A stretch of 64,000 nucleotides of DNA from Magnolia sinica. Its lineage: Eukaryota > Streptophyta > Magnoliopsida > Magnoliales > Magnoliaceae. Below are positions 1 to 11,339 of this stretch, piece after piece (the stretch's first letter is position 1; every line of letters begins with the position of its first letter). The position numbers were made by a program, and so were the translations under genes. The notes beneath the pieces were generated by a model, which worked only from the letters and a program-made list of their open reading frames with translations, made no database searches and was not told the DNA's origin. The stretch covers positions 20,496,001 through 20,560,000 of the forward strand of contig NC_080574.1 in the NCBI RefSeq assembly GCF_029962835.1, in the 5' to 3' direction.

Positions 1-1178
1 GAGTAAGCGATCTTGAACCCCACCAAGAAGTCCGATTTTGATTTTGGATGATCAGTCGTCCAAAATCTCAAGCCAAACGTGGGTTGATCGCGGGTCCTCC
101 GCCTGTTGCTGCGGAAACTGTTTTATTCCGACTCCAACACAGTCTCTGGTGCGTATGACTTCCGCATGGAGGACGAAAATTCCGCTCCGACGAGAGGGTT
201 ATAAAAAAAGAGAGAGAGAAAGAGTAAAGAGAAAAAAACGGAGGTCGGCTGGAGGAAGACACGGGAAGGAGATTCTTTGGGGAAGAAAGCTTGGGTTGCT
301 GAGATCGTGAGCTGAGCTTGGTGAGAGGGAGCTCATTTGAGGCACGGCTGGAATGTGAGCAAAATGGGCAAGGCTTGGCTTTGAAGGAACGGAAGAAAAG
401 AAGAAGCAGGAGGGATTCGGCTGGACGATCTGGGTTTTTTTTGTTTCTTGTTTTCTTTTCCTTTGATTGTTTTTCTGTGGTGCTAGCATGATTATGCTAG
501 GCTAAACCTCTTAGTTAGGGCTAAGAGGTGAAGCCTGTAGCGAGATGAGAGATTCTACTTTGTGCCTTTAAATTTCATAAACTGAATTTGATTTAGTGAT
601 TATTATAAGGAATATTTTTCTTAGTCTTTAATGGTCTGTTGTGACTAAAATTACAATGGGTTTGCAATGGCTCTGAATATTTCTTTCTCCTTTTATGTTT
701 ATGAAGTCAGGAAGCCCTGTTGTTCATCATTGCTCCATGGGTATGGTAGGATGACAGTATCCTTCCTGATCCTCATACATTGTTGATTGGCTGGTAATTA
801 GTTTAATCCTGTCGTTTGCTTTGTCTCCTGGGCATGGTTAGATATTGGAATCCATTCTAATTCATATACCATTCACATCTTGAAAACTATATCAAAGGAA
901 GTCTAGTTAAATTCCATGATTTATAAGCAGGCATAATTTCTCCCCGATCTCTACAAGTGGATCCTCCGAATCCCTAGTTTCCGTCCTCGAAAGTCCTTAA
1001 AGTTTGAGATAATTGTTCCACATTTATTTCTTAAATTCTACTTGGTTTAGATTACATCTTAGTCTAGTTCTAGTTCTACTTGGTTTCAGATTACGTACAG
1101 GTATCAGTCCCTGTGGATTCGACCTCGGTCTTACCGAGTTTATTACTACATCACAACCCTATATTTGGAGAGTGAACA
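1..1178 (+). mobile_element. Athila-type Ty3 LTR, right-hand part (solo LTR or 3' LTR)
   Basis: From about 500 to 1178 this stretch aligns along its length with the R/U5 part of the LTRs at 12234-14423 and 21899-24115. Shared blocks include CTAAACCTCTTAG and GATTCGACCTCGGTCTTACC and the same terminus GTGAACA. The part before 500 is a diverged U3 with a TATA box (TATAAAA, 200-206). The sequence after 1178 is not the primer-binding site seen after the intact 5' LTR, so this is a 3' LTR or a solo LTR rather than a 5' LTR. Its left end lies outside the window. Divergence is clearly greater than between the two LTRs of the intact element, so it is an older insertion of the same family. Confidence 0.85.
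200..206 (+). promoter_or_regulatory. TATA box of the Athila-type LTR
   Basis: TATAAAA lies in the same relative place as the TATA boxes of the two intact LTRs (13464-13470 and 23129-23135), just before a purine-rich leader. It would drive plus-strand transcription from this LTR. Confidence 0.6.
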
Positions 1179-1640
1179 AAAACCTTGATAGTAATGCTTT
1201 AGCCTCTATCCGTTTATGTCTCACGGATGAGGTTCTCTTTTATGATGATGAGGCGGAGTTCTCCTACATGCAACTTTCTGCCGGGTCTATGTAGACCTGG
1301 AGTTGCGTTAGCGGGTTTACAGGGTTGTAAACTAGTTGGACACTACATTGTATCATTTTGTGAATTTTGGAACTATACTTGTAATTATTTAACCCGGTAA
1401 CATGCTCATGCTCTGGGGACTTACAATCTCTTATATATTTTATATACTTATCACAGTCTTCCGCTTATGTAATTTAAATGTCTCTGGAGTATGATATATT
1501 GATTTGGTGTAATCTCATTCATGTTTAATGCACTAATATAGACAACATTCAATCATGATTATTTATATTGCATATGTGATGCGTTGGAACTCACGAATTG
1601 GGCATCTGCTCGACCCCCAATTTTCAGGGCGTTATAGTAA
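1179..1640 (+). mobile_element. Possible LTR tail of a chromovirus-like Ty3 element
   Basis: The stretch directly after the Athila LTR ends in a pattern that I associate with chromovirus LTR ends: GATGCGTTGGAACTC, then a cytosine-rich run, then CAGGGCGTTATA. It has no long open frame. The assignment rests on recollection of family style, not on a second copy in the window. Confidence 0.25.
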
Positions 1641-4298
1641 TAGACCAAGTTCATATAACCTTATTTCAACACTGAGGTCTTGGTATCGATTCCCAAGTGG
1701 GGTAGGGCTAACCGTGGGGTGTGTGCTAAACCGAACTTGGACAGTTCCAACACATCATCTTTCCCTTGCCTTTACACTTGAACTTATATCGCAAATTTTT
1801 CTTTTCTCGTTTAAAATCTCTTTCACTAACAACTAATGCATTCGTAGAGGAACATCTGCTCTTTCTTTCACAGCTGCTTCAAATGATTGGTTGAGATAAC
1901 AGTTCCGACACTAATAGCATCTTTACTATTGCATATAATGTCTTCATGAGAATTTAAAGTTTCCTTTCATTTAAGTAAGTGCAAGCTGAAAAAAAAAAAA
2001 AAAACACTTGACTCAACCGTATCGTTCATGTTATTAGCAAATCATCGAGGTCAGATCAAACCAGTTCAAGTTAGCCATGGTGTCTCTGGACTTGGAATAA
2101 AAGCCTAGGAGTCCAAATCAAGTAAGACGAATCTTGAAAGCAATATGATTAGAATACTGAGAAACAAAAAGTATTAAATATATTCTAAAAGCGGTTCAAT
2201 GAACCTGTCGTGGTAGACTATGACGCGAGGTAACACAGACACTTGCATCGGCACACACGACATGTATGTAACTCAACTCAAATATTTCAAGTAGGATAGG
2301 ATCGACCTCTCTATTACTCGAAATCTACTCACCAACTCAGCCTAAGTTAGCACAAGTTCTCCCTTGTTTTCAACAATCAGGTTCAACAGTCGAGTCGAGT
2401 TGTCCAAGTCTTGTTAAATGGATATTACCTTTTTTTTTTTTTTTTTTTACAATCAACAAAGGAAAAAATGAAAATAAAAATGATAAAAAATTCAAGAACA
2501 TGAGTATTATAATCTATTAATCATTGTATTTTTACAATACACTGCTATATAATTTGCAATTCGAATTATATTGAAACTTATAAATGCTCATCATATGGGC
2601 CACACGCTATCAGGGAGATTCTTTTTGTTTTTTTTTTTTAAACAAATCAGGCCAATATGATCCTTATGTGGGCCAAAGAGATATAATTTATAATAAAAAC
2701 TTATTAACATTCCAAATTATATAAATGCATATGTGGCCCACTTGATTAGCGGATAGGACTGATCTTTCGGACTTGGCATTTGAAAGTGTGGGTCGCTTGG
2801 AGAGTGGCTCAGATATAATCCACGTTTCCTTTGCTCCCACGTGTGAGACCAGCACTCTCGCGTTTCTCCAAGGCTTGCTCATCAAGAAAGACAAGGTAGA
2901 GGTCACACGGGTGACGTTTGTATGTGTGACGATGGGTAGATGAGGTACAAATTAACATGTCGACAGACGTAGGGTTGTTTTCACTTTTGAACGTTTGCGA
3001 GATCAGGAGCTTTCAATCGTGTGAACGAACGCCAACCATATTTATGCTTTTTAGTATGAAGTTACGTACCTTTATTTTTATTTATTTTAATTGGTGACTT
3101 TGGAGCAACCATGTGGCAGGAATATCAACCGCACCAGGGCAACATTCCAATGTGAACGGCCCTTTTGCAATGAGTGAGATAGGTGGGCCCACCATGGATG
3201 GGAAATTCAAGGATGAAGATAGGGCACAGCCTCACCTGTGCCCAAGTGATTGGCTGGCAAGCTGTTTTCTAAGAGAGATTTAACCAAATAATTTTCAAAC
3301 ATCCTTTAGATGGGAACATGTTATTAAGAATGACCTGTCCATTGGCCATACTCCATCACGATCTTGGGTGATAAGCCTATAAAATGTGTGCTCAAGACGT
3401 AGGGCAGTCAATGAGGGTAGGTCATTTTGTTGGACTGTTCAGAAATCAAGTAGGTCCAGCTTAGATTGATCAAATTAACTTTAATAGAGAACATGTTTAT
3501 ATTATGATTGTGTTAAAGTGGGACACACACTTGTGATCTAATACATACATTGCGGATAAATCCTCAGCCCAACTCAAAACCATGGTCCAAAGATGATGCA
3601 GGGAAGGATGTGATGAGGTCAATCACTATCTTCTTCAGTTGATAAATACCTTTAATCCATTATGTGATATAGAATTTTCAAAAAAAGATCTTTAATTCAC
3701 AAGGAGTAAAATTTTTAAGAAGTTTTAATTGATAACTAATCATAAAAATGAGTTCAACACATTTAAATAACCCTAAATAAATCTTAAAATCATAATAAAA
3801 GAGTTCTTATGTAATTAGGAAATAAATCCAAAAAATTGTGTAAATTTTCTGCGTTCATCGACCGATCGAGTCAACAAGTCGAAACAACCAAAAAGTGTAC
3901 CCATAAAGTTAAACCAGAATTTATATACTCTTTGGCATGTTATTTAAACTAACAGGCATCAACTAGCAAGAAATATAAAAAAGGCATTTTAGGTTGTCCA
4001 AATTGGCGGAAATCAACCGCAGGCAATCCAGATAATCCAACAAAATTTCAACTAGTCAACCAATCAAACTATTATGGGTATGTTTGATCTTTCTTGGCTT
4101 CTTTTATTAAATAAACATGTCTACAGCCGGTTCAACATAACAAAAAAAACCATTACATACCTTACCCAATCAAATCAGCTTGGCTCCCAAAAAATGAGAC
4201 CAGAGCCTGATTGACCCAGGTCTGTGAACTCTAGAACCCGACCCAACGAATGATCATTAAAATCCACCAAACAGACGTCTAGGATTGACAAGGACCAC
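1641..4298. other. Intergenic, no gene seen
   Basis: AT-rich non-coding sequence with homopolymer runs (A near 1989-2004, T near 2431-2448). No frame has a recognisable domain. A 72-codon minus-strand frame at 2688-2906 looks like chance. A short GTGGGCCCACCATGGATG motif near 3184 resembles the foldback family core but no full copy can be traced. Confidence 0.6.
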
Positions 4299-4301
4299 TG
4301 A

Positions 4302-5054
4302 GGGCCTGTTTGGCCAGGCAGATCCCACGGTATTAGGAGGGATGGGATCGGCAATATCTTGGGATACGCGTGATGAGCCAAACAGATCCGGTGAACTTGT
4401 TCCGGGATACGAGCAATCCCATGGAAATTAAGACAATCCACTGACATCACCATCATTACCTTAAAATTGATCCTATCCCTTGGTTGGATGAAGAAGGTAA
4501 AATCCCAGGATATGCATGGCGTGCCAAACAGACCCAGTGAACTTGTCCCGGGATATAAGCAATCCCATGGATCTTGAGACAATCCACTGACACCACTATC
4601 ATTACCTTAGGGCCCGTTTGGCCGGTCGGATTGGATGGTATTGGAGGGTACTGGGAGGGATTGGAAGTGAAATCCCGGGATTGACCGGGCGTGCCAAACA
4701 TAGTCGGTGATCTGATCCCGATCCCATGGGTCTCGAGACAATCCACTGACAAAAGCATCATTACCTTTAAATCCCATCCAATCCACCTTAATCCATACAA
4801 ATTTGCCTGAGACGTGTTTGGTTTGAGGGATTCGATAGGATGGGAAGGTTTAATGCCAGGACTAGATATAGCATTCCGGGCAGTAGCAATCCCACGTAAC
4901 TCAAGACAATCCACTGACAACACATCATTACCTCGAAATCCATGCCATCCACCCTAATACCATTCAATTCCTTTCAATCCACCCTGCCAAACGGGCCCTT
5001 AAAATTGATCCCATCCCTCCTAATACCATGGGCTCTGCCCGGCCAAACAGGCCC
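4302..5054. mobile_element. Tourist-like MITE (outer), interrupted by a second MITE
   Basis: The element begins GGGCCTGTTTGGCC and ends with the inverted copy GGCCAAACAGGCCC. It is flanked by TGA on both sides (4299-4301 and 5055-5057), fitting the three-base TNA duplication of PIF/Harbinger-Tourist elements. It is split by the inner MITE at 4610-4998. Without that insertion and its duplicated TTA it would be about 361 bp, essentially the size of the related copy at 34854-35215 (362 bp). Inside are repeated phrases such as GACAATCCACTGACA. There is no coding capacity, so it would depend on a transposase made elsewhere. Confidence 0.85.
4610..4998. mobile_element. Tourist-like MITE (inner), nested in the outer copy
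   Basis: It begins GGGCCCGTTTGGCC and ends GCCAAACGGGCCC, with TTA duplicated on both sides (4607-4609 and 4999-5001). Length is 389 bp. It belongs to the same superfamily as its host element but has a variant terminal repeat (GGGCCCG rather than GGGCCTG), so it is a different subfamily that landed inside a relative. Confidence 0.85.
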
Positions 5055-5267
5055 TGAGAGATGGGCCCCACTGGTACAAAACAATGGAACGAACGAAAGC
5101 GCCTGCCATCCGGGGCGAGTATTGTACGATACACATATTGAAATGTGAATGAGCGTTGGGTCGGTTACTAGGTGGGAAAGGACTTCTGGATGTCGGCTTG
5201 AAATGGTAGCTAGATTCTCACCACTAGTTTGTAGGGGCATACGGAAATCCTATCCCTATGCGAAGCA

Positions 5268-5824
5268 CGGACAAGGATTCCGTACCAAACGCTGTCGTAG
5301 AAACTTCCTCTGACGGGAAGCTAGGTGGGGCCCACCGTGATGTTTTTGAAAAATCCATCTGTCCATCTGTTTTTTTTTTTTTTATACCAAAATCATGTTA
5401 GCAACTGGGCCTAAAAATGAGGTGAACTCAAAACTCAAGTGGCGGCAGGACATTGGATTGAATGTCCACCGTGGAAACATTTGTGGGGCCACGGAGGTTT
5501 TAGATCAGGTTAGTTTTTGTATTTTAAGTTCATCCCAGTAGGAATGAGATTATAAACGGTATGAATGGCGTATAAACATCACGGTGGACCTAGAGATGTT
5601 TCAATGGTAAGCATTAACCATTGTAAGTTTTCCGGTGGTGTGGACCACTTGAATTTTGGATTTGCATTATTTTTGAGTCCATGTCTTAACATGATCAAGA
5701 GAAATGGATGAGCAGGATGGATTTCCCACAACCTAGATTTCCATGGCAGTTAAGTTCTGGAGAAAGTTTTGAAGGGAATCCGCGGCAGGAAGTTCTGAGA
5801 AAGTTTGCAGGGAATCCATGTCCG
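5268..5824. mobile_element. Foldback (palindromic) element, copy A
   Basis: The ends read CGGACAAGGATTCC and, on the other strand, CGGACATGGATTCC. Inside is the long imperfect palindrome typical of this family: GTGGGGCCCACCGTGATG near 5329, CCATCTGTCCATC, then GTGGTGTGGACCACTTGA near 5635, and a downstream GGATGAGCAGGATGG. No open frame of note. The terminal arms match those at the right end of the copy ending near 41384, so the two form one subfamily. I could not find a clean target duplication. Confidence 0.65.
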
Positions 5825-6079
5825 AGAATCACTTGAGCCTGTTTGGTAGGATCTTCCGTGCCAATCATACAAAAAGAAGAATATTCCTGAGCTGATTTCC
5901 ATATTAAAAGAAATTTTTTATGCTCAAAAAAACCTTTAAAAATCAGATGAGACAAAAAAAGGCGACGACTATCTTTTTTGTGGAAAAATTCCATTTTGAA
6001 AATCGGCTGGCTTTTTGTACTAACACTCCGAGCATCACTTACGCTGGCTCTTTTGACTACATCAGCCCAGAAACGATGC

Positions 6080-6425
6080 AACTCCAAAAGAACAAGTGGG
6101 CCACACGACACGAAATGGGATGAAAATGTGCACTAATGAAAATTCCTCGGGCTTACTGTGATGTTTATATATATGCCATCTAATCCCTTCATAAGCTGAT
6201 TCCAACCAAGATGAAGTGACAATACAAACATCGGATGCAGTGGCCCCCAAGAAGGGTCTCTCCCCACAGTTTCTTGTGGTGTGGTACACTTGAGTTTTGA
6301 ATTTGCCCGTCTCTCTGGGTCACATTCTAACATGGGCTGGCGAATTGGATGGACGGAGTGGATGTTACTAAAACATCTCCACGGAACTTTTGTCACAGAG
6401 GCTCTCCTAACAAAAATTTGTGTCC
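6080..6425. mobile_element. Foldback element, copy B (partial)
   Basis: This carries the second half of the palindromic family: GTGGGCCACACGACA near 6097, then GTGTGGTACACTTGAG, TTTTGAATTTGCCC and GGATGGACGGAGTGGAT near 6340. The left half is degraded. It was recognised by alignment by eye with copies at 5268-5824 and 60637-61184. Confidence 0.5.
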
Positions 6426-6599
6426 CTTTGGTTTCCCTTAGGTGGAGAAGTAAAACGAGGACCCGAAACCGGTCAGGCACACCCCATTTACTATTTCCAT
6501 CAAATTTCTTTGGACTTACTTTAGGGATATTAAATCATATAGAACTGAGTGAAAATGGCTCTTTTCAAAAGTTTAATAAGTAAAACTTTTAAATGTGCT

Positions 6600-6779
6600 C
6601 AAGATGGTACAATTTTGAAATCATATAAATAAGTTATTCCTTTAAATTTTAGTAAGACCAAGATCATGCAATTTTGAAATCATATGAATAAGTTATTTCT
6701 TTAAATTTTAGTAGGACTAAGATCATGCAATTTTGACATCATATGAATAAGTTATTTCTTTAAATTTTAGTAAGACTTA
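6600..6779. repeat. Three tandem copies of a 59-61 bp unit
   Basis: Units start near 6600, 6661 and 6720. Each has the core GCAATTTTGAAATCATATGA followed by TAAGTTATTTCTTTAAA and TTTTAGTAAGAC, with a few substitutions. Flanking blocks at 6521-6560 and 6783-6823 (both ending GTGAAAATGGCT) are also duplicated, so the array grew from a larger local duplication. Confidence 0.8.
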
Positions 6780-6993
6780 GTTTTGGGATATTTAACTATA
6801 TAGAAGTGATGTGAAAATGGCTCTAAAACTGATTTTATGATGATATGCATGATTTTGACAAGAATAAGGGATATTTGTTATTTTCAAAACTTTATTGAAT
6901 TGATTGTTAAAGTTTAACTCAGTATGTGGAATGAACGGTATGCCTATGCGTTGCAACGGAACAGACAATGAAATGGTAAGAACGACAATTGAT

Positions 6994-6996
<3 letters not shown>

Positions 6997-7067
<71 letters not shown>
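6997..7067. repeat. (TA)n microsatellite
   Basis: An uninterrupted AT dinucleotide run of about 70 bases. Confidence 0.95.
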
Positions 7068-7069
<2 letters not shown>

Positions 7070-7270
7070 AAAAGGTTCTGCATCTCTCTCTCACTAGGTC
7101 GCGCACAGGTTACCTAATCAACGCAATTATAGTTGAATTGCTTGCAAAATCACGTTGTCATTTGTCAATTGGTGGCCACCACCATTGGGCTTTGCGATCG
7201 ATCATCTTCGTTGAACATGCATGTCATTTTGAATAATAAACATGGCTCTCATTAACCACGTATATGATGG

Positions 7271-7573
7271 GTGATCACCTTCAAAAGTGAAACATTGGTA
7301 CATTGGCTTAACTATGATGTAAAATGTGTCATAGATACATTCCTAGTATGGTTGGACCAAAAGAAAGTGGACCGTAAATTAATCAAAACTTTTGATCTGA
7401 GTATCATTTTGGCACATCAAACCAAGTATCAAGAACCGAAGCAGCACGAAAATTCTAGGACGAGTTCTTTTGAAGTTGAGAGGACTGATGTAGAGCGGGT
7501 TATGGACACTTTCATGTCCAAGATGGATCAAAGAAGACCTGATCAGAGGCAGAAGTCATCAAGACCATCATAA
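7271..7573 (+). pseudogene. Possible remnant of a Ty3 pol C-terminal tail
   Basis: A 100-codon open frame with charged, low-structure sequence. The segment ENSRTSSFE is reminiscent of the hydrophilic tail after integrase in plant chromovirus polyproteins. It precedes a probable LTR (7574-7851, resuming at 38936), which would suit the end of pol. No catalytic motif is present, so the call is weak and the frame may be chance. Confidence 0.25.
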
Positions 7574-7851
7574 TCTTAAAACAGGCATATCTTGCAAAAC
7601 GAAATAAGTTACTCGACATACCATATATGATTTTGGGGTGGGACGAGCTACTTTAGCCAGCCAACTGAGCATAACCCCTTTTCCCAGGCCGAATTTGCGA
7701 GATTCCATCATATCGACGGTCGAATTCCATGTTTATTTTCATTTTTACTACTTTTAATAAGTTTTGGTTTGATTATAACTCTTCATCCATTGGACTCTAA
7801 GAGTTGTGTCCAACATGAAAAGTTCTTAGAAAAATTAGGAGAATAACATGG
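7574..7851 (+). mobile_element. Left part of an older Ty3 LTR, split by the Tat insertion
   Basis: This stretch and 38936-39207 become one continuous sequence once the Tat element and one copy of its CATGG duplication are removed. The right part has the look of a chromovirus LTR end: repeated tcaatcaatc, then CTCGTGGATTTAAG, GAAGCTCCGCAGATTC, and a CTACATCA terminus. The left boundary is uncertain. Confidence 0.4.
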
Positions 7852-8611
7852 TGTGGATGAGGAAAATTGGCGCCCACGCGGATTTGCATGTTTTATGGCT
7901 TGAAAAGTGGGGATTAGTAGGCTGATTTGTGAATGTTGTAGTCGCCACTAGTCAATTGATCTCAAAATCCTGCAGTCGGCTAGAAACCGTGGAATATGTA
8001 AGGTTAGAGAAATCCGAAGACTCTCCTACCCTAGAGTGACTCCTGATCTGCGATTCAGGATTCTGGGTAAGAGCCCTCGGTTACAAAGAGGGAAGGTGTT
8101 AGGCACTTTCTCTGCCCATACAAATGTACGGTCTTTACGTAGTGTGGTAAGAAATCTCAAGGGATGAATGATATGGTCGGATTAGGACTAGGAATGCACG
8201 AATTTCTAATGCGACAAGATCCAAGATTTCGGTAAGCCACAGAGCATACGTCCAATGATGTGTCTAGAGGGTGGATGTGATGATGCTTATGTAAAACAGT
8301 AAAGAAAAATGGACTAGATCACTAGGAATTTCTGATGTGACACGATCCAATGTACGGCAAATCACAGAGCATACGTTTACTAAAGATCTAGAGAAGCAGG
8401 GGGGTTGAGAAGGGAATATATGTCATGATGGTGAATGCTTGTTTGAGATTATTAGATCTTTGGCTTGAACTTGAATAGGCTAAAACATGGGTCGAACCAT
8501 GACTAATCTAGGCCAGGCTTAGGGATTGAAAAGGTTAAGAGGTAGAGTTATGGGGTGGCTAAAAGATCAGAACTTGGAGGTTTGGGAGCTCCTTCCCTTT
8601 TCTTCCCTCTC

Positions 8612-8613
<2 letters not shown>

Positions 8614-8654
<41 letters not shown>
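8614..8654. repeat. (CT)n microsatellite inside the Tat 3' LTR
   Basis: About 40 bases of CT dinucleotides. The same place in the other LTR (38286-38300) has a run of C instead, so this site has changed independently in the two LTRs. Confidence 0.9.
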
Positions 8655-8657
<3 letters not shown>

Positions 8658-8722
8658 CGTCTCTCCCTCTTGGATGTGGATGTGTTGTTGTTGGGTGTAT
8701 GGAAATGAGAAGAGGAGAGGAC

Positions 8723-8730
8723 TATTTATA
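8723..8730 (-). promoter_or_regulatory. TATA box in the Tat 3' LTR
   Basis: On the minus strand GGGCTATAAATAGTCC, conserved in the other LTR at 38367-38374. It marks the U3/R region of the Tat LTR. Confidence 0.7.
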
Positions 8731-8961
8731 GCCCTCTCTAATGGCTCTATGGTAAATAAGGGGTAGGTAGAGGTTAAAATGATGTAATGGAGGCTTGTGA
8801 TTGGCTAGGGAGAGAGGAGCGCCACGTGGCGTGCTCCCATTGGCTCTTGAGACTAGTAAAATGGTAAATAGTGAAACTTAGGGGGGTAAATTTAGGAGAA
8901 AGTTGACTTTAGAATGCTGGAACAGCTGTCTCCAAAAGATCACACGCGGGCCGCGAGTGGT

Positions 8962-9000
8962 GGTACTCCGAGTACTGCCGGCGGTAATCAAACTACCGCC
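8962..9000. repeat. Double-hairpin motif, LTR copy 1
   Basis: Two adjoining inverted repeats: GGTACTCCGAGTAC, then GCGGTA, a seven-base spacer and TACCGC. The same composite occurs in the other LTR at 38606-38644 and, outside the LTRs, at 25483-25520 just upstream of the plus-strand DUF7745-like gene. Confidence 0.75.
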
Positions 9001-9297
9001 TAGTCCGGGCTCGGGTCGGGCTCAAGCATGTGGGCCTCGTTTGGTGCACTGATTCATCCGATAGTCCCTTTTTAGGCTTTTAGGGTTCAAATAGGTGGTT
9101 TCGGGGTTCAGGTAATGGCTCCGGTCAGGATCTAGGGTGTAGGTTGGGGGTGTATATGGATTGAACGGTTTGGATTAGGGCTTTAGGTTGTGGATTGGGG
9201 GTTTGAGGTTTGGGTCAAGGTTTTAGGTGCAAATTCAGTCATGGTTTTTGAACTGACTTAGTCTCTTCAAGTTGTCAGCTTAGGTGGGGTGTCTACA

Positions 9298-9312
9298 TAT
9301 GCCCCTCTTTGG
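9298..9312 (-). other. Polypurine tract of the Tat element
   Basis: On the minus strand CCAAAGAGGGGCATA directly precedes the 3' LTR start TGTAGACACC. The form AAAGAGGGG is the usual Tat plus-strand primer. Confidence 0.8.
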
Positions 9313-11339
9313 CCGAGGTTGTGAACAACTGAGTACTAAAGCGAGTGGATACCCCACCCTTCTGGTCAGAAAGGATAGCAACTCGAATCTGTCGTCTGCC
9401 ATTGTATCATTGTCAGTTGATTGTCTGGAAAGGACATGACTTGCTCATATCATGAGGGTTGAGAAAAATGTTTTGATTATCCCCTGCGCATTCGTCGCAG
9501 CTTTACGGGTCACCAATCACAACCCTTTCACGTCAAATTGTTGATAGAATTGGAGAGTAAATCTGAAAGGTAAGGGCCTCTGCGCATTCGTCGTGGCTTT
9601 ACGAGGATTCTCATACTGTTTGATCTATCATTTCCTTTACTATGTAATCACCCTAGGAATATTCGGTCTATTTGATCGTCAAAGTGGTTAGCTGCCCTAC
9701 GCGTTGGTGCGGCCTTACGGGGAACTCACTACGCCAACTTGGACTCGATCAAATTTTTCGAACATCCCGGACTAGTTATGTGCAGGTAATCTTTTGTTAT
9801 GCAGTCTGCTGATTCTGATACTTTGGTTACAGTGGATTGTTGTCACTTTGAGTTTAATTATTCTTTCCAGAGATAGATCCAATCATTTTTACTAGCATTT
9901 GTACGACTGTCCAGATATAAAAATCAGGTCAATCATACATATATCATATACGGATTCGATCATCCTTCGGGGAAACCGGAAGAAATTGAATCTTATTTAG
10001 CTATTTGCACTAACTGCAACTGGAGAATATGGAAGATTCCTTAGTGTATTGCGCGCCGCGTGCATTTTTGAAAACTTTTTGTTTGAAAACTATCCCTTTT
10101 GGAGATAGACTTCCCTGGGGATTTTATTTGAAAATATATTTTTTGGAGTTTTGAAAAATATCCCTTCAACTTCGCAGGTGGGCACCGTCGTTCGGTTTTT
10201 ATTTGCGAAAATTGACAGATGGTCTCCACTAAGAAATTAATGTGGCTCATGGTTCGAAAGTATTTTTAGATTTTTTGAAAGATCCATCTGATCTTATAGG
10301 TGGTCGAGATCGTCCGGTTTTTATTATAATAAATTGACAGATGGCCTTCACTAATAAATTAATGAGACATTTTATTGTATTATATTTGTATTTTCTTTTC
10401 CCGTTCTTCTCCTTTTTATTTTTTTATTTTTTTTTATTTTCCAACAATTTTTAAGATATGCTTTGTTAAGATTATCAATTTTGCGCGAGAAATTGATTTT
10501 ATCGCGAGATTTTGAGATGGAATTTACCTTTTGTGGGAGAATCTTTTTCTCAATACCCTTTGGGCTTTGTCCAGTGGATCTAGGAGAGGATCAGTCATCA
10601 CATCATGTCATAGGGGACCAGCCCGATGTCCCATGGGAATCTCGGCAGGGGCAGCAGTCCGATTACCGCTGGTCCAAGCTTTTGTCTGTTGGTCCGCCGT
10701 GCGCGCTGGTCCAAACGCTGGGGCCTCTTCCTCTATTTGAAACCGGCCCTTGGACGTCCAGGGACTCCATTGTAGTCCCTGGAAGCTCCTTGGTGGTGGT
10801 TTTCCTTGATTTTTCTTTGTATTTTTTTTTCACATTTGCAGGTGACTTGATCATTTATTTGATGAGTTTTTATTGGATTTTGCTGGATCATCATTTTTTT
10901 TGGAACTATTGATGTGTTTGGATCTTTTCTTGGGCTTTGGGAGGACAATGATTGGGACCGTTGAATCGTTTTGACTAGATCTCAACCGTTGGATCTTGCT
11001 GAATTTTTCTATTTTAGGCCAAGTAGTTGGCTGGATTTTTCTATTTTTTTGTTTGCTTATTATATATTTTTTTTCGTTAGAGTGGGGTGTGATAAGAAAG
11101 GGAGCCCCACTCTTTTATTTGGAATTTTTGGTCTTTTGTATTATATATATATATATATATTGTGAGATGATCTAGACCGTTGGATGGGTGATTTGGGGCC
11201 CACTTGAGTGCTTTGATGGCGTAGACCTTGATGGTTGGTCATCTTGTGGATGATGTACGGATGAGATTTTTCAAGTGGGCCCCACACCATGATCCTGATG
11301 TGACCAGATGTCTCTGAATTTGGATATGTGGTCCCAGAG
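9313..11339. other. Tat 3' spacer with degenerate repeats, no clear gene
   Basis: Three degenerate copies of CTGCGCATTCGTCG followed by GCTTTACG occur near 9483, 9578 and 9696. Two copies of a block with CGGTTTTTATT and TTGACAGATGG lie near 10193 and 10314. A perfect 9-bp inverted repeat (CCAGGGACT, seven-base loop, AGTCCCTGG) lies at 10758-10782. A 149-codon plus frame at 10463-10912 has no recognisable domain and is hydrophobic towards its end; I do not call it a gene. Position 11140-11162 is an AT run. Confidence 0.55.

Larger units (their letters stand above)
7852..9297 (-). repeat. 3' LTR of the Tat element
   Basis: 1446 bp. On the minus strand it starts TGTAGACACCCCACC and ends CCTCATCCACA. 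It aligns throughout with 37535-38930. It contains a (CT)n run (8614-8654), a minus-strand TATA box (8723-8730) and the double-hairpin motif at 8962-9000. Confidence 0.88.

Noticed and set aside
1660..1760. GGTATCGATTCCCAAG near 1680 as the B box of a SINE
   Set aside because: No A-tail, no A box at the right distance and no second copy in the window.
4175..5240. Several overlapping frames of 88-155 codons on both strands
   Set aside because: They fall inside the nested Tourist MITEs, whose internal repeats explain the repeated peptide words.
6792..7106. A minus frame with a long alternating isoleucine-tyrosine stretch
   Set aside because: It is the translation of the (TA)n microsatellite.
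10463..10912. A 149-codon plus frame in the Tat 3' spacer
   Set aside because: No domain, overlapping open frames on the other strand, and T-rich DNA behind its hydrophobic end. It was kept only as a mention in the spacer entry.
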